Shown here in pieces: positions 39,108 through 50,197 of a stretch of DNA of 64,000 nt. This DNA is from Actinopolymorpha sp. NPDC004070 (GTDB lineage Bacteria > Actinomycetota > Actinomycetes > Propionibacteriales > Actinopolymorphaceae): the NCBI RefSeq assembly GCF_040610475.1, contig NZ_JBEXMJ010000015.1:103225-167224 (forward strand), in the 5' to 3' direction. The notes beneath the pieces are model-generated. The model worked only from the letters and a program-made list of their open reading frames with translations. It was not told where the DNA came from and made no database searches. A program made the translations under genes and the position numbers. The stretch's first letter is position 1. Each line of letters begins with the position of its first letter.

Positions 39108-40607
39108 GTGAACGGCGCGACCAGGCAGCTGCCGGGCCGGGCCGATCATGCCGCCGTCCGCCGGGCCAACCTGGCCGTCGCCGTCCGGGCGCTGCGTGCG
39201 GGCGGGCGGAGCCGGGCCCAGCTCGCCGCGGACACCAGCCTCACCAAGGCCACCGTCTCCAGCCTCGTCACCGAGCTCGCCGGCCGCGGCCTGGTCCAGA
39301 CCGCCAGGCCCCGCACCACCGCAGCCGACCCCGCCAACTCCGCCGGCTCCGCCAGCGACACCCACCCCACCAACGCCGGCACCACGGCCGGCAACGGAGG
39401 ACCGTCGCGGGCGGGTGCGGTGGGCCGGCCGGGCCAGCCGGTCGAGCTGGCCACCGGGCGGGTGCTCGCGATCGGGGTGGAGCTGAACGTCGACTACCTG
39501 TGCGGCGTCGTCCTCGACCTCGGCGGGCGGGAGCGGGTGCTGACCCGGACCGCGTTCGACGTGCCGGCCGGCGTGGAGGCCACCGCCGATGAGGTGGTCC
39601 GCCTGGTGACCGAGCTCGCCGACCGGACGCTGGCCGACGCCGCGTTCGCGACCGCGGACGACCCGGCCGTCCTGGCCGGGGTCGGCGTGGCCGCACCCGG
39701 GCTGGTCGACGGCACCCGCGGGACCGTACGAGTGGCGCCCAACCTGGGCTGGCGCGACGTACCTCTGCACGACCTGCTCGCCGTGCGGCTGGCCGGCCGC
39801 GCGCTGCCCTGGCTGCCGGGCGGCGCCCAGCCCTGGGACGAGCGGCTGCTGGTGGACAACGAGGCGACGCTGGCCACGCTCGCGGAGTACGCCGAGTTCG
39901 CGGAGTTCGCCGACGACGCCGGTCCCGGCGACCGTGACCTGGTGCTGGTCACGGGCGGTGTCGGCGTGGGTGGCGGCCTGGTCGTCGACGGCCGGCTGGT
40001 TCGCGGCAGCGGTGGGTTCGCCGGCGAGGTGGGCCACCTCGCGGTCGCGCCGGACGGTGCCCGGTGCGGCTGCGGCCGCCGCGGTTGCTGGGAGACCCTG
40101 TGCGGGCTCGGCGCGCTGCTCGACCTGGCCGCCCCGCCGGACGACCTGGTGCACCGGCACGACCACGACCTCGACGAACGCCTGGACCTGCTGCTCGATC
40201 GCGCGCGCAACGGCGACGAGCGCACCCTGACGGCGTTCGACCGGGTGGGGCGGGCACTCGGCCACGGCGCCTCGATGCTGGTCAACCTCACCAATCCGCG
40301 GGTGCTGGTCCTCGGTGGCTACTTCGCCCGGCTGGGGGAGTTCCTGCGCCCGGTCGTGGAGTCCGAGCTCGCGGCCCGCGTCGTCGCACCGGACGCCGGC
40401 GGGGTCCGGGTCACCTTGTCGCGGCTCGGGCTGGCCGCGGCCGCCACCGGTGCCGCCCACGCGGTGCTCGCCCCCGTACTCGACGACCCGACGCTGGTGC
40501 CACCCCTGGCAGGCCAGTCCCCGGCGGCCGCGCAGTCTCCGGCGGCCGCGCAGTCCCCGACGTCAGCAGTACACGCACCATCAACACTCGCAGAGGAGAT
40601 CGGATGA
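39108..40607 (+). CDS. ROK-family transcriptional regulator (XylR-like)
   Basis: A 499-residue repressor. The N-terminal winged helix ([23 protein letters not shown]) is followed by a Pro/Ala/Thr-rich insertion and the ROK sugar-kinase-like domain: [25 protein letters not shown], and the zinc-binding [25 protein letters not shown]. It directly precedes xylA with ATGA overlap, so it is almost surely the xylose-responsive regulator of that cluster. GTG 39108 is preceded by GGAGG. The C-terminus ends in a repeated QSPAAA stretch encoded by 18-bp repeats (40515-40550), which may be non-essential slippage. Confidence 0.93.
   Translation: MNGATRQLPGRADHAAVRRANLAVAVRALRAGGRSRAQLAADTSLTKATVSSLVTELAGRGLVQTARPRTTAADPANSAGSASDTHPTNAGTTAGNGGPSRAGAVGRPGQPVELATGRVLAIGVELNVDYLCGVVLDLGGRERVLTRTAFDVPAGVEATADEVVRLVTELADRTLADAAFATADDPAVLAGVGVAAPGLVDGTRGTVRVAPNLGWRDVPLHDLLAVRLAGRALPWLPGGAQPWDERLLVDNEATLATLAEYAEFAEFADDAGPGDRDLVLVTGGVGVGGGLVVDGRLVRGSGGFAGEVGHLAVAPDGARCGCGRRGCWETLCGLGALLDLAAPPDDLVHRHDHDLDERLDLLLDRARNGDERTLTAFDRVGRALGHGASMLVNLTNPRVLVLGGYFARLGEFLRPVVESELAARVVAPDAGGVRVTLSRLGLAAAATGAAHAVLAPVLDDPTLVPPLAGQSPAAAQSPAAAQSPTSAVHAPSTLAEEIG
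40515..40560. repeat. 18-bp tandem repeat at the 3' end of the ROK gene
   Basis: CAGTCCCCGGCGGCCGCG and CAGTCTCCGGCGGCCGCG are consecutive (40515-40532, 40533-40550), followed by a partial third copy. They encode the Gln-Ser-Pro-Ala-Ala-Ala repeat in the tail of the regulator. Confidence 0.85.
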
Positions 40608-41770
40608 CCGACTACACCCCGACCCGTGAGGACAAGTTCTCCTTCGGCCTGTGGACCGTGGGCTGGGAGGGCGTCGACGTGTTCGGCTCGGCGGTCCGCC
40701 CGCCCCTGGCGCCGGCCGACGCGGTCAACAAGCTGGCCGAGCTCGGCGCGTACGGCGTGACGTTCCACGACAACGACCTCTTCCCGTTCGACGCGACCGC
40801 CGCCCAGCGTTCGGACCACATCGCGGCGTTCCGCAAGGCGCTGGACGAGACCGGGCTGACCGTCCCGATGGCCACCACCAACCTGTTCGGCCACCCGATC
40901 TTCAAGGACGGCGGCTTCACCGCCAACCACCGCGACGTGCGCAGGTTCGCGATCCGCAAGGTGGCCGAGAACATCGACCTGGCCGTCGAGCTCGGCGCGA
41001 AGGTCTACGTGTGCTGGGGCGGCCGAGAGGGCGCGGAGTCCGGTGGCGCCAAGGACGTTCGGGTCGCGCTGGACCGGATGAAGGAGGCCTACGACATCCT
41101 CGGCCAGTACGTCCTGGACCAGGGGTACGACCTGAAGTTCGCGGTCGAGCCGAAGCCGAACGAGCCGCGCGGCGACATCCTGCTGCCGACGATCGGGCAC
41201 GCGCTGGCGTTCATCAACGAACTCGAGCACCCCGAGATGGTCGGCCTGAACCCCGAGGTCGGGCACGAGGAGATGGCCGGCGTCAACTTCGCGCACGGTA
41301 TCGCCCAGGCGCTGTGGCACGGCAAGCTCTTCCACGTGGACCTGAACGGCCAGCACGGCCCGCGCTTCGACCAGGACCTGCGCTTCGGCGCCGGCAACCT
41401 GCGCGGTGCGTTCTGGGCGGTCGACACGCTGGAGAACGGCGGCTACGACGGTCCGCGACACTTCGACTTCAAGCCGCCACGGACCGAGGACATGGAAGGC
41501 GTCTGGGAGTCCGCACGCGGCTGCATGCGCAACTATCTGATCCTGCGGGAGAAGTCGCGGGCGTTCCGCGCCGACCCGGAGGTGCAGGCGGCGCTGGCCG
41601 CGTCGAAGCTGGACGAGCTGGCCCAGCCGACACTGGCCGAGGGGGAGACCCTCGCCTCCCTGCGCGAGGAGGAATGGGACGACGCGCGGATCGAGGCCCT
41701 GGCCGAGCGGGGGATGGGCTTCGAGCGGCTCGACCAGCTGGCCATGGACCACCTGCTGGGTGTGGCCTGA
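40604..41770 (+). CDS. xylA: Xylose isomerase
   Basis: A 388-residue enzyme converting D-xylose to D-xylulose, of the compact class I type typical of actinobacteria. Active-site features are complete: [10 protein letters not shown] (catalytic His-Asp pair), [26 protein letters not shown] (metal Glu and His), and [20 protein letters not shown] (metal-binding aspartates and His). AGAGCAGAGGAGATCGG-like purine run (GAGGAG) precedes the ATG, which overlaps the ROK stop. Gfo/Idh and isomerase genes follow in the same direction. Confidence 0.97.
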   Translation: MTDYTPTREDKFSFGLWTVGWEGVDVFGSAVRPPLAPADAVNKLAELGAYGVTFHDNDLFPFDATAAQRSDHIAAFRKALDETGLTVPMATTNLFGHPIFKDGGFTANHRDVRRFAIRKVAENIDLAVELGAKVYVCWGGREGAESGGAKDVRVALDRMKEAYDILGQYVLDQGYDLKFAVEPKPNEPRGDILLPTIGHALAFINELEHPEMVGLNPEVGHEEMAGVNFAHGIAQALWHGKLFHVDLNGQHGPRFDQDLRFGAGNLRGAFWAVDTLENGGYDGPRHFDFKPPRTEDMEGVWESARGCMRNYLILREKSRAFRADPEVQAALAASKLDELAQPTLAEGETLASLREEEWDDARIEALAERGMGFERLDQLAMDHLLGVA

Positions 41771-41848
41771 TGAGGTACGCAGGTGACCTCGCACGCGTTC
41801 GCGGTGTGGTGAGTGGGTTCGACCGATCGGACGAGGGAGTACGTACGC

Positions 41849-43030
41849 ATGACAAGTAAGCCAACGCTCGGCGTGGGCATGGTGGGCTACGCGTTCATGG
41901 GCCAGGCCCACTCACAGGCCTGGCGGACCGTGAACGCCGCCTTCGACCTGCCGTACGCCGTGGACATGGCCGCGATCGCCGGCCGCAGCGAGGACAAGGT
42001 GAAGGCCGCCGCGGAGAAGTTCGGCTGGCGGTCCTACGAGACCGACTGGCGGAAGCTGATCGAACGCGACGACATCGGCCTGGTCGACGTGTGCAGCCCC
42101 GGCGGCAACCACGCCGAGGTGGCGATCGCCGCGCTCGCCGCCGGCAAGCACGTGCTGTGCGAGAAGCCGCTGGCGAACACCGTCGAGGAAGCCCGGGAGA
42201 TGGTGAAGGCCGCCGAGGCCGCCGCGCAGAACGGCGTCCGCTCGATGGTCGGCTTCAACTACCGGCGTGTTCCGGCGGCGGCGTTCGCCCGTCAACTCGT
42301 TCTTGACGGCAAGCTGGGCGCGATCCGGCACGTCCGCGCGGTCTACCTGCAGGACTGGATCACCGACCCGGAGTTCCCGCTGGTGTGGCGGTTGAAGAAG
42401 GAGGAGGCGGGTTCGGGCGCGCTCGGCGACATCGCGTCCCACATCGTCGACCTCACGCAGTTCGTCACCGGCCAGAAGGTCACCGGCGTCAGCGGGCTGA
42501 CCGAGACCTTCATCAAGGAACGCCCGCTGGTGGCCTCCACCGAGGGCCTGCGCGGCACCGGTTCGTCCGAGCGCGGCGAGGTCACCGTCGACGATGCGGC
42601 GTTGTTCATCGCCCGGCTGTCCGGCGGCGCGGTGGCGACCTACGAGGCGACGCGGTTCGCGACCGGCCGCAGGAACGGCCTGCGGATCGAGCTGAACGGC
42701 GAGAAGGGCTCGCTGGTGTTCGACCTGGAACGCCTGAACGAGCTGGAGCTGTACCTCTCCGACGACGACGCCGGGACGCAGGGCTTCCGGCGAATTCTCG
42801 TCACCGAGCCCGAGCACCCGTACATGGCCGCGTGGTGGCCGTCCGGGCACATCATCGGCTGGGAGCACAGCTTCACCCACGAGGCGTACGACCTGGTGAC
42901 CGCGATCGCCGCGGGCACCGACCCGGCGCCCACGTTCGCCGACGGACTGCAGGTGCAGCAGGTGCTCGACGCCGTCGAGCGCAGCGCCGAGTCCGGCTCG
43001 GGCTGGATTCCGACCACCGACAACAGCTGA
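41849..43030 (+). CDS. Gfo/Idh/MocA-family oxidoreductase
   Basis: A 393-residue NAD(P)-dependent dehydrogenase. The N-terminal Rossmann motif is VGMVGYAFMGQAHSQAW, and HVLCEKPLANTVEEA carries the EKP motif. The substrate domain includes GSGALGDIASHIVDLTQF, with the usual D-x-x-x-H active-site pair. Start at ATG 41849 after GAGGGAG. It lies 78 bases after xylA and is followed closely by a sugar isomerase, so the three may be one transcript acting on xylose or a related pentose or inositol derivative. It is a different subgroup from the Gfo/Idh protein at 2945-4105. Confidence 0.93.
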   Translation: MTSKPTLGVGMVGYAFMGQAHSQAWRTVNAAFDLPYAVDMAAIAGRSEDKVKAAAEKFGWRSYETDWRKLIERDDIGLVDVCSPGGNHAEVAIAALAAGKHVLCEKPLANTVEEAREMVKAAEAAAQNGVRSMVGFNYRRVPAAAFARQLVLDGKLGAIRHVRAVYLQDWITDPEFPLVWRLKKEEAGSGALGDIASHIVDLTQFVTGQKVTGVSGLTETFIKERPLVASTEGLRGTGSSERGEVTVDDAALFIARLSGGAVATYEATRFATGRRNGLRIELNGEKGSLVFDLERLNELELYLSDDDAGTQGFRRILVTEPEHPYMAAWWPSGHIIGWEHSFTHEAYDLVTAIAAGTDPAPTFADGLQVQQVLDAVERSAESGSGWIPTTDNS

Positions 43031-43045
43031 GCGCAGGAGGAGAGC

Positions 43046-44056
43046 ATGCCCCGTCCCGTCACCCTGTTCACCGGCCAGTGGGCCGACCTGCCTTTCGAGG
43101 AGATGTGCCGGCTCGCCTCCGAGTGGGGCTACGACGGCCTGGAGATCGCCTGCTGGGGCGACCACCTCGACGTCTGGAAGGCCGCCGAGGACGACAAGTA
43201 CGTCAAGGCCAAGCTGGACACGCTGGAGAAGCACAACCTGAAGCTGTGGGCGATCTCCAACCACCTCAAGGGCCAGGCCGTCTGCGACGACCCGATCGAC
43301 GCCCGGCACAAGGACATCCTGCCGGCGAAGATCTGGGGCGACGGTGACCCTGAGGGCGTCCGCCAGCGGGCCGCGGAGGAGATGAAGATGACCGCCCGGG
43401 CCGCCGCCCGGCTCGGCGTCGACACAGTGGTCGGCTTCACCGGCTCCTCGATCTGGAAGTACGTCGCGATGTTCCCGCCGGCGTCGGAGGCACTCGTCGA
43501 CGCGGGCTACCAGGACTTCGCCGACCGGTGGAACCCCATCCTCGACGTGTTCGACGAGGTGGGCGTGAAGTTCGCCCACGAGGTGCACCCGAGCGAGATC
43601 GCCTACGACTACTGGACCACGGTCCGCACCCTCGAGGCGATCGGCCACCGGCCGGCGTTCGGTCTCAACTGGGACCCCAGCCACTTCGTGTGGCAGGACC
43701 TCGACCCGGTGGGCTTCATCCTGGAGTTCAAGGACCGGATCTACCACGTGGACTGCAAGGACGCCAAGCGCCGGGTCGGCAACGGCCGCAACGGCCGGCT
43801 GTCGTCGCACCTGCCGTGGGGCGACCTGCGGCGCGGCTGGGACTTCGTCTCGACCGGCCGCGGCGACGTCCCGTGGGAGGACTGCTTCCGTGCACTGAAC
43901 TCGATCGGGTACGACGGCCCGATCTCGGTGGAGTGGGAGGACGCCGGCATGGACCGGCTGATGGGTGCTCCCGAGGCGCTGGCCACCGTACGCGCGCTGT
44001 GTGAGATCGAGCCGTCCGCGGCGTCGTTCGACGCGGCGTTCAGCTCCGAGGGCTGA
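43046..44056 (+). CDS. Sugar phosphate isomerase/epimerase (AP endonuclease 2-like TIM barrel)
   Basis: A 336-residue protein of the xylose-isomerase-like TIM-barrel superfamily. The opening ([20 protein letters not shown], then [17 protein letters not shown]) and the metal-binding blocks ([51 protein letters not shown]) are clear. Such proteins next to Gfo/Idh enzymes usually act in inositol or rare-sugar catabolism. AGGAGG lies eight bases before the ATG. It ends the cluster; a hairpin follows at 44083-44124. Confidence 0.93.
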   Translation: MPRPVTLFTGQWADLPFEEMCRLASEWGYDGLEIACWGDHLDVWKAAEDDKYVKAKLDTLEKHNLKLWAISNHLKGQAVCDDPIDARHKDILPAKIWGDGDPEGVRQRAAEEMKMTARAAARLGVDTVVGFTGSSIWKYVAMFPPASEALVDAGYQDFADRWNPILDVFDEVGVKFAHEVHPSEIAYDYWTTVRTLEAIGHRPAFGLNWDPSHFVWQDLDPVGFILEFKDRIYHVDCKDAKRRVGNGRNGRLSSHLPWGDLRRGWDFVSTGRGDVPWEDCFRALNSIGYDGPISVEWEDAGMDRLMGAPEALATVRALCEIEPSAASFDAAFSSEG

Positions 44057-44082
44057 TCTGCGGGGGTCACATCAGTTCACGG

Positions 44083-44124
44083 CAGAGGCCGGGACCGCGC
44101 GACCAGCGCGGACCCGGCCTCTGT
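44083..44124 (+). terminator. Hairpin after the xylA cluster
   Basis: CAGAGGCCGGG pairs with CCCGGCCTCTG around an inner GCGCG-containing loop (CCGCGCGACCAGCGCGGA); a few T residues follow (TGTGTC). It is the natural terminator for the ROK-xylA-Gfo/Idh-isomerase unit. Confidence 0.8.
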
Positions 44125-44319
44125 GTCATGCGGGGTCATGCGGGGTCGTCATGCGGGGGCATGCGCGGTCGTGCGCGGTCGTGCGCCGGCCTGCAGGGTG
44201 GTGCCTCGCCTTCTCGCGTGCGGTGTCCGGTCGGGTGTGACATTTCGAAGTGCGGGGTAGCTCCTCCTTCGGTCGCAATCGCCGGTGCACTCCCTTTGCA
44301 CTGTTCACTCGGGGGAGCA

Positions 44320-45963
44320 ATGAACCATCACGACCGGACCCGATCGCTGGCCTTCGCGTCGTTCGTCCCGGTCGGAGCGCGGGCCGCCCGCGTCCTGCTG
44401 GCCGGCCTGTTCGTGCCGGTGAGCCTGGCCGCCGCCGGCAGTGGGCTGCCCGGAGCGGGCATGGAGGCGCAGGCGATGGCGGCGGTTCCGCCGGCGGGGT
44501 CGGCGGCTGCCTCGACCTCCGGTGCCATGGCGACTTCGGTGCCGACTTCGGTGCCGGGATCGCTGTCCGGCTCACTGTCGGGCTCACTGTCGGGCTCACT
44601 GTCGGGCATGGTCGCCTGGCACGGGCTGCCGTTCAGTTTCACCCGGGACGGCTACGGTGCGCTGAGCCTGAACGGCACCCGGCGTCCGTACCGCAGCGGC
44701 ACGGTTCTTCCGCGGCTCGACGAGGGGACCCACGACGCGCAGGGCGTCCGGATGGTGGTGATCTCGGGCAGGCAGTACGACCACCCCAACTTCCAGGCCA
44801 ACTACGGCCTGGCGAACCTCGACTCCTACGAAATCACCGGCGACCGCTTCTACCTCGACCGCGCCTTGACGCAGGCTCGCCGGCTCCGTGACCGCCGGGT
44901 GGTCTCGGGCGGCGCGTAGTTCCACCCGTACGACTTCGACTTCGACCTGCACCGCACCTCGACCGAGACGATGCGCGGGAAGTGGTACAGCGGGCTGGCC
45001 CAGGGAAAGGTGCTGGCGTTCTTCACCGAGCTCGCCCGCGTCACCGGCGACCCGCGCTGGCGGAAGGCCGCCGACTGTACGTTCGAGAGCTTCCTGCGGC
45101 CTCCCGACGCCCGGGCGCCGTGGGTGGCCATGACCGACCGCAACCACCTGCTCTGGCTGGTCGAGTATCCGTACGGCTCACCCCAGCAGGCCGATCTGGT
45201 CTTCAACGGCCACCTGTCCGCGATCTTCGGCCTGTGGGACTACTACCGGTTCACCCGTGACCGTCGTGCGCTCGCGATGTACGACGGCGCCGTCACCACG
45301 GTCCACCGCTACCGCGACTCGCTGCGGGTCCCGGGCGGGTCCTCGATCTACTGCCTCACCCACGGCGCCCCCGCGACCAGCGGCTACCACCGGATGCACT
45401 CCCGCCAGCTGATCCAGCTCTCGCTGATGACCGGCCGCAGCGAGTTCGCGCACCTGGCGCAGGCGCTGGTCGGCGACAGCCCGTACCCGGTCCTCAGCTC
45501 GCCGCGCCGGGTCGACCTCACTGCCGGGCGGCACGTGGGTCTTTCGTACGACGTCGCCACGGGGAAGGTCACCGGCACCCGCACCGTCACGCTGATGCAG
45601 GCGGCCACCGGCACCACGGTCCGGCGGATGCGGCTGAAGGGCGGGGGCATCTACTACCTCGTCGGGACGGGCAGCCCGCTGGCCGGGACGTGGGTGCCGG
45701 AGCAGGCGGGTCTGAGCATGATTCGCGGGGTGGTGAGCCCGCTCGACTTCCGCGCCGGCCGGCGTGCGGTGCTGGCGGCCGGGCGCACCTACACCGGGCT
45801 GAAGTACGACAGTGCCGGCAACCGGACCGCCACCGTGCAGGTCACCGCCCGCGTCACGTACGACGCCGCCGCCTGGATCCGTGGCGTACCCCACCTGCGG
45901 ATCCAGAGCGGGAGGCTCCGGGGGTACTGGGTCGCGCAGGCCCACCTGACGAAGGTGGCCTGA
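44320..45963 (+). pseudogene. D-glucuronyl C5-epimerase-like secreted protein, interrupted by an in-frame TAG
   Basis: One reading frame of 548 codons, broken only by TAG at 44917-44919 (codon 200). Before it come a signal-like segment, an SGSLSGSLSG repeat and LSLNGTRRPYRSGTVLPRLD; after it FHPYDFDFDLH, MRGKWYSGLAQGKVLAFF and SIYCLTHGAPATSGYHR, which match the C-terminal domain of D-glucuronyl C5-epimerases that reshape uronic-acid polysaccharides. The last 150 residues are a beta-rich add-on. A single base change (from TAC or TGG) would explain the stop; the remaining frame is intact, suggesting recent loss, a sequencing error, or readthrough. Internal starts at 44971 would lack the export signal. 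Confidence 0.85.
44571..44609. repeat. 12-bp tandem repeats inside the epimerase gene
   Basis: The unit CTGTCGGGCTCA (first copy CTGTCCGGCTCA) is repeated three to four times in frame and encodes a Leu-Ser-Gly-Ser repeat in the linker after the signal segment. Confidence 0.85.
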
Positions 45964-46238
45964 GCCCGCAGGGTCGGTTTGCCTCGGTACGACCTCGGTC
46001 CGGCCACGGTGCGGCCGTACGGCGACCGGAGACCGGTCCGGGTGCGACCCGGGTGCGCCCGGCGGCGGTCGGCGGCGGCTGACCGGCACTACCAGAACCG
46101 GGCCCGATGTGGGAGCCGTCAGCGCGAACTGTGCCGACGTCGGTCATTGCTCCATGAGTATCTCCAAATGCCTAACGTAACTGCCCCCGGACAGGCACAC
46201 TGGATCACGCCGATCTTCCCCAGGGGAGGAGATGTGCC

Positions 46239-47456
46239 GTGCCGGTCTTCGTGCTCTTGTCAGCGGCTCTTCGAGCCGACGCATCACCGCCAGCAAGCCC
46301 GGGTCCGGGTGGGCACTCGCAGGAAACCACCGTCCACACCGGGCAGTACGCCACCGGGCCTGGCGTGCCGCCCACCGAGTCCGCTGCCGCGTCGACCGGG
46401 TCGGGTCCCGCCGGGTCCGATTCTGCCGACCTGCCTGCGGACGTGCCTGCCGGGTCGCCGGTAGCCACCGAGGCTCCGACTGCTCCGGGGTCCGCTGAGG
46501 CCACCGAGGCCGCCGAGGAGGAGTTGCCCTCTCTGGACGAACTCAGTGACCGGGCGCCTGATCTGGTCCGCCAGTACCTCCGGGAGATCGGCCGGGTGCC
46601 GCTGCTGTCCGCGCAGGAGGAGGTCGACCTCGCGCGCTCGATCGAGGCCGGGCTGTTCGCCGAACGCCATCTCGTCGAGGGCGGTCCCGTACAGGCCACG
46701 CAGGAGGAGCTGGAGATGCTGGTCCTGCTGGGCCGCGCCGCCAAGCGGCACCTGATCGAGGCCAACCTGCGGCTGGTCGTCTCGGTGGCCAAGCGGTGCA
46801 CCGGACGCGGCCTGCCCCTGCTGGACCTCATCCAGGAAGGCAACCTCGGCCTGATCCGGGCGGTGGAGAAGTTCGACTACACCCGGGGCTACAAGTTCTC
46901 CACGTACGCCACCTGGTGGATCCGGCAGGCGATCTCCCGGGCGATCGCCGACCAGTCCCGGGCCATCCGGGTGCCGGTGCACGTGGTGGACGCGATCAAC
47001 CGCGTGCTGCGCGCGCAGCGGCAGCTGTTCCAGCAGCTCGGCCGGGACCCGCTGATCGAGGAGGTCGCCGAGGTCGTGGGGCTGGACCCCGACCGGGCCA
47101 GCGAGCTGCTGCGGCTGGCGCGGGAGCCGGTGTCCCTGCACACCCCCATCGGTGAGATGGAGGCGTCGGAGCTCGGTGACCTGATCGAGGACCTGGACGC
47201 GGTGGCCCCACTGGACGCCGCGGCCGCCTCGCTGATGCGTGAACACATCGAGTCGGCGCTGGCTCAGCTGGGCGAGCGGGAGCGGTACGTCGTCCAGATG
47301 CGGTACGGCCTCACCGACGGGCAGATCCACACGTTGGAGGAGGTCGGCCGCCGGTTCGGTGTCACCCGCGAGCGCGTACGCCAGATCGAGGCGAAGACGC
47401 TGGCCAAGCTGCGGGGCGGAAGCTGGGCGCCTGGCCTTCGGGAGTATCTCGCCTGA
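46239..47456 (+). CDS. RNA polymerase sigma factor, RpoD/HrdB family (group 1 or 2)
   Basis: A 405-residue sigma-70 protein. The first 90 residues are Pro/Ala/Ser/Thr-rich. Region 1.2 ([21 protein letters not shown]), region 2 ([60 protein letters not shown]), region 3 and region 4 ([40 protein letters not shown]) are all present, so it should recognise housekeeping-type -10/-35 promoters. Length and the short N-terminus fit SigB/HrdD-like group 2 factors as well as some principal ones. The GTG at 46239 follows GGGGAGGAG; the next gene is unrelated. Confidence 0.93.
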   Translation: MPVFVLLSAALRADASPPASPGPGGHSQETTVHTGQYATGPGVPPTESAAASTGSGPAGSDSADLPADVPAGSPVATEAPTAPGSAEATEAAEEELPSLDELSDRAPDLVRQYLREIGRVPLLSAQEEVDLARSIEAGLFAERHLVEGGPVQATQEELEMLVLLGRAAKRHLIEANLRLVVSVAKRCTGRGLPLLDLIQEGNLGLIRAVEKFDYTRGYKFSTYATWWIRQAISRAIADQSRAIRVPVHVVDAINRVLRAQRQLFQQLGRDPLIEEVAEVVGLDPDRASELLRLAREPVSLHTPIGEMEASELGDLIEDLDAVAPLDAAAASLMREHIESALAQLGERERYVVQMRYGLTDGQIHTLEEVGRRFGVTRERVRQIEAKTLAKLRGGSWAPGLREYLA

Positions 47457-47602
47457 GGCGGGCCCGGCTCGGCATCCGGAGTACTCGTGCGGCCCTCGGG
47501 CTCTGAGGTGCCGAGGTGGTGTCGGACACGTGGGCTGGGCGCCGGGCGGTCCGGTCGATGCCGGACGGCCCGGCGCCCACGCGTGCCCGCTACCGTGAAC
47601 CC

Positions 47603-48139
47603 GTGCGTCGTCGGCAAAGTCCTCCGCGCGAGGTGAAGAACGCCCTGGCCCTGCGTCCCCACGAGCGGATTCTCGCCGCCGCGCGGACCGCGACCGAGGA
47701 GTGGGTGGTGGCCACCGACCGGCGGCTGCACCTGCCCGAACCCGGCGGTGCCGACACCTTTGCGGGCATCCCGTGGGAACAGGTCGAGCACGCCGAATGG
47801 GACCGCGACGAGGAGGTCCTGCGGGTCACCGCCGCCGCGCCGCTCGGGCAGCCGATGCCGACGTGGCGGCTGCGGTTCGACCCACCCGACCAGCGGCTGC
47901 TGGCGCTGATCCGCGAACGCATCACCGCGAGCGTGGTCACCGAACGCCACGTGCCGCTGCGGGGGCGTCTGGGCGTACGCGTGATCGCCCGCCGGCCGCC
48001 CGCCGGTGACCCTGACGCGGCCGACGGCGGGATCGTCTGGGCGATCGCCTTCGACGAGGGGCTGGACCCGAACGACCCGGACGTCCTCGACGCCGCCCAC
48101 CGAGCCCTCGCGACCGTTCGGGCGGAGATCGAGCCGTGA
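47603..48139 (+). CDS. Conserved hypothetical protein (bacterial PH-like)
   Basis: A 178-residue protein with no signal peptide or membrane segment. The core reads ALRPHERILAAARTATEEWV, VATDRRLHLPEP, and IPWEQVEHAEWDRDEEVLRV, a pattern of alternating strands like the bacterial PH-like proteins common in actinobacteria. The GTG at 47603 is supported by the start of the basic segment RRRQSPPREVK; other GTGs nearby are possible. Its stop overlaps the GTG of the following peptidase gene (GTGA). Function unknown. Confidence 0.75.
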   Translation: MRRRQSPPREVKNALALRPHERILAAARTATEEWVVATDRRLHLPEPGGADTFAGIPWEQVEHAEWDRDEEVLRVTAAAPLGQPMPTWRLRFDPPDQRLLALIRERITASVVTERHVPLRGRLGVRVIARRPPAGDPDAADGGIVWAIAFDEGLDPNDPDVLDAAHRALATVRAEIEP

Positions 48140-49773
48140 CCCGGCGGGCGGTCGGGCCCGTCGTGCTCGCCGTCGTCCTCGTGGCGATGGCGGTGCTCGG
48201 TGCCTGCACGCCGAGCGCGGGTGACCTGACCGCCCCGACCGCCCGTCCCGGCGACACCCCGACCACCGGTGGGGAAGCCGTTCCGCCGCAGACCCCGCCG
48301 CCACGTCCGCGCGGGCCGTCCGGATGCGCGGTCAGCGGTGGTCCCGGCGGTGGCGGTGACGCCGGTTCGAAGGTGTCGTACGAACAACCCCTGTCAGCCG
48401 GGCAGCCCCTCTCCGCCCAGCGGCTCTCCGCAGCCGGCGCGCCTTCGCCTGCCGGGCAGGCGGCACCGTGGAAGGACCGGCCCACTGTTTCGTTGTGCTT
48501 CGACGTACGGTCCGATCCGCGGGTGGTGCGGGGCTCGGAGCAGGTGACCTTCACCCCTGGTCGGCGTACCTGCGAGATCGTCTTCCGTGCCTGGCCGAAC
48601 AAGCCGGAGACCGCGCGGGCCGGCAACCGGCTCGAGGTCACCTCCGCCGCCGTGGACGGGCGCAAGGAGACCCCGAAGGTCGAGGCCGCCGGAGCGCCGC
48701 CGGGTTCGCCGGGCACTCTGGTCAAGGTGCCGGTCAGGCGTTGTGTGGCTGCCGGCCGCACGGTGCAGGTCGACCTCACGTTCACCTTGACGGTTGGGGA
48801 GAACACACCCGAGCGGGTCGGCTACTCGACCCGGGACCGCGCCGTCTGGCTGGGCACGGCGTACCCCCTGCTGGCCTGGCAGCGCGGCAAGGGATGGGTG
48901 ACCGACCCTGCCGTCGACCTGTTCGGCGAGACGGTGACCAGCGAGGAGTTCCGGCTGCGGCGGCTCGACGTGGTGGCGCCCGCCGGGGACCAGGTGCTCG
49001 GCACCGGGCAGGCGGTCGGCAGCATGCCGTCGACGAAGGTACGGGGAAGTGTGGTGCACCGGTTCCGCGCCGACTCCGTACGCGACGTCGCGATCACGGC
49101 GGGACGGCTGCGGACGCAGACCCGCGACGTGGACGGCGTACGCGTGCACGTGGGGGTGCCCGACGGCTCGGTCGCCTCCGCGGGGGAGTGGGCCGACGCG
49201 ACCGCCGCCGCGATCCGCGCGCTGTCGTCCTACCTCGGGCCGTTCCCGTACCACGACCTGTGGGTCACGGTCGCCGACGGTGTGGGCACCGGCATCGAGT
49301 TCCCCGGCGCCATCCAGTTCGGCAACGTCTCCCCGACGCGCTACCCCCAACTCGTCCCGCACGAGGTGGCGCACATGTGGTTCTACGGACTGGTCGGCAA
49401 CGACCAGGCGCGGGATCCGTGGCTGGACGAGGCACTCGCGGAGTACGCCGAGACGCTGGTGGACGGGACCGGCGCCCGGTCGGCGCGGTTCCAGGCGCCG
49501 TCGCGGGTGCGCGACCGGGTGGGGGAGTCGATGGCGTGGTACGCCGCGCTGCGTGCCCCCGACCTGTACGCCGCGGGGGTCTACCGCCAGGGCGGCGCGA
49601 TGCTCCACCGGGCGCGGCAGGCCGCCGGACCTGCGACCTTTGACCGACTTCTGCGCGGCTACGTGAGTGCCAACGCGCACCGGATCGCCACCCCGCGTGA
49701 CTTCGCCCGGGCGTTCGCGAGCCGGCCGAAGGTGATCGCGATCCTGCGGGAGTACGGCGCGATCCCGCGATGA
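48136..49773 (+). CDS. M1-family (gluzincin) metallopeptidase, lipoprotein
   Basis: A 545-residue exported zinc aminopeptidase-like protein. The signal segment (VGPVVLAVVLVAMAVLGAC) ends in a lipobox, followed by about 100 disordered residues. The N-terminal beta domain precedes the catalytic part: GTGIEFPGAIQFG (a variant of the GAMEN exopeptidase motif), HEVAHMWFYGLVGNDQARD with HExxH, and WLDEALAEYAE with the third zinc ligand Glu 18 residues later. The altered GAMEN motif means aminopeptidase activity is uncertain. The short helical C-terminus is typical of actinobacterial secreted M1 proteins. It overlaps the upstream gene by GTGA. Confidence 0.92.
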   Translation: MTRRAVGPVVLAVVLVAMAVLGACTPSAGDLTAPTARPGDTPTTGGEAVPPQTPPPRPRGPSGCAVSGGPGGGGDAGSKVSYEQPLSAGQPLSAQRLSAAGAPSPAGQAAPWKDRPTVSLCFDVRSDPRVVRGSEQVTFTPGRRTCEIVFRAWPNKPETARAGNRLEVTSAAVDGRKETPKVEAAGAPPGSPGTLVKVPVRRCVAAGRTVQVDLTFTLTVGENTPERVGYSTRDRAVWLGTAYPLLAWQRGKGWVTDPAVDLFGETVTSEEFRLRRLDVVAPAGDQVLGTGQAVGSMPSTKVRGSVVHRFRADSVRDVAITAGRLRTQTRDVDGVRVHVGVPDGSVASAGEWADATAAAIRALSSYLGPFPYHDLWVTVADGVGTGIEFPGAIQFGNVSPTRYPQLVPHEVAHMWFYGLVGNDQARDPWLDEALAEYAETLVDGTGARSARFQAPSRVRDRVGESMAWYAALRAPDLYAAGVYRQGGAMLHRARQAAGPATFDRLLRGYVSANAHRIATPRDFARAFASRPKVIAILREYGAIPR

Positions 49774-49864
49774 TCCACGGGCCTCGCCGACCCGGCCCCG
49801 GGTCGTGCGACCCGATCTGGGGGGCTGCTAACGTATGCGTGGCCGGGGTCGCCCGGCGCCGCGA

Positions 49865-49937
49865 TCCCGCGTAGCTCAATTGGCAGAGCGTCCGGCTGTT
49901 AACCGGCAGGTTGCTGGTTCGAGTCCAGCCGCGGGAG
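49865..49937 (+). tRNA. tRNA-Asn (GUU)
   Basis: A full cloverleaf: acceptor TCCCGCG/CGCGGGA, D arm GCTC...GAGC, anticodon stem CCGG around CTGTTAA with GTT at 49898-49900, and a T arm GCTGG-TTCGAGT-CCAGC. CCA is not encoded. Confidence 0.97.
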
Positions 49938-50197
49938 CGCCACAAGGATCCCCCGCCCGGTGGTCGTACCGGTCGGGGGATTCTGCTTTTCGGTACGCCA
50001 TCCACCTCGGTTCCACCCGGTGAATGGCGTGTCGTTTCTGCTCGCGGATGCGGTTCTCGGCATCTGCCGGTCGGCCTCGGCTTGTCCGTGTACGCTCGCT
50101 GGCACGGCGCCCGGCCCGGTCAGCAGCCGGTGTCAGTCGTCCATGCCCGGCGTCCGTCGACGCGTGGCTTGTCGCAGCGGGTTCAGGGAGGTCATCC

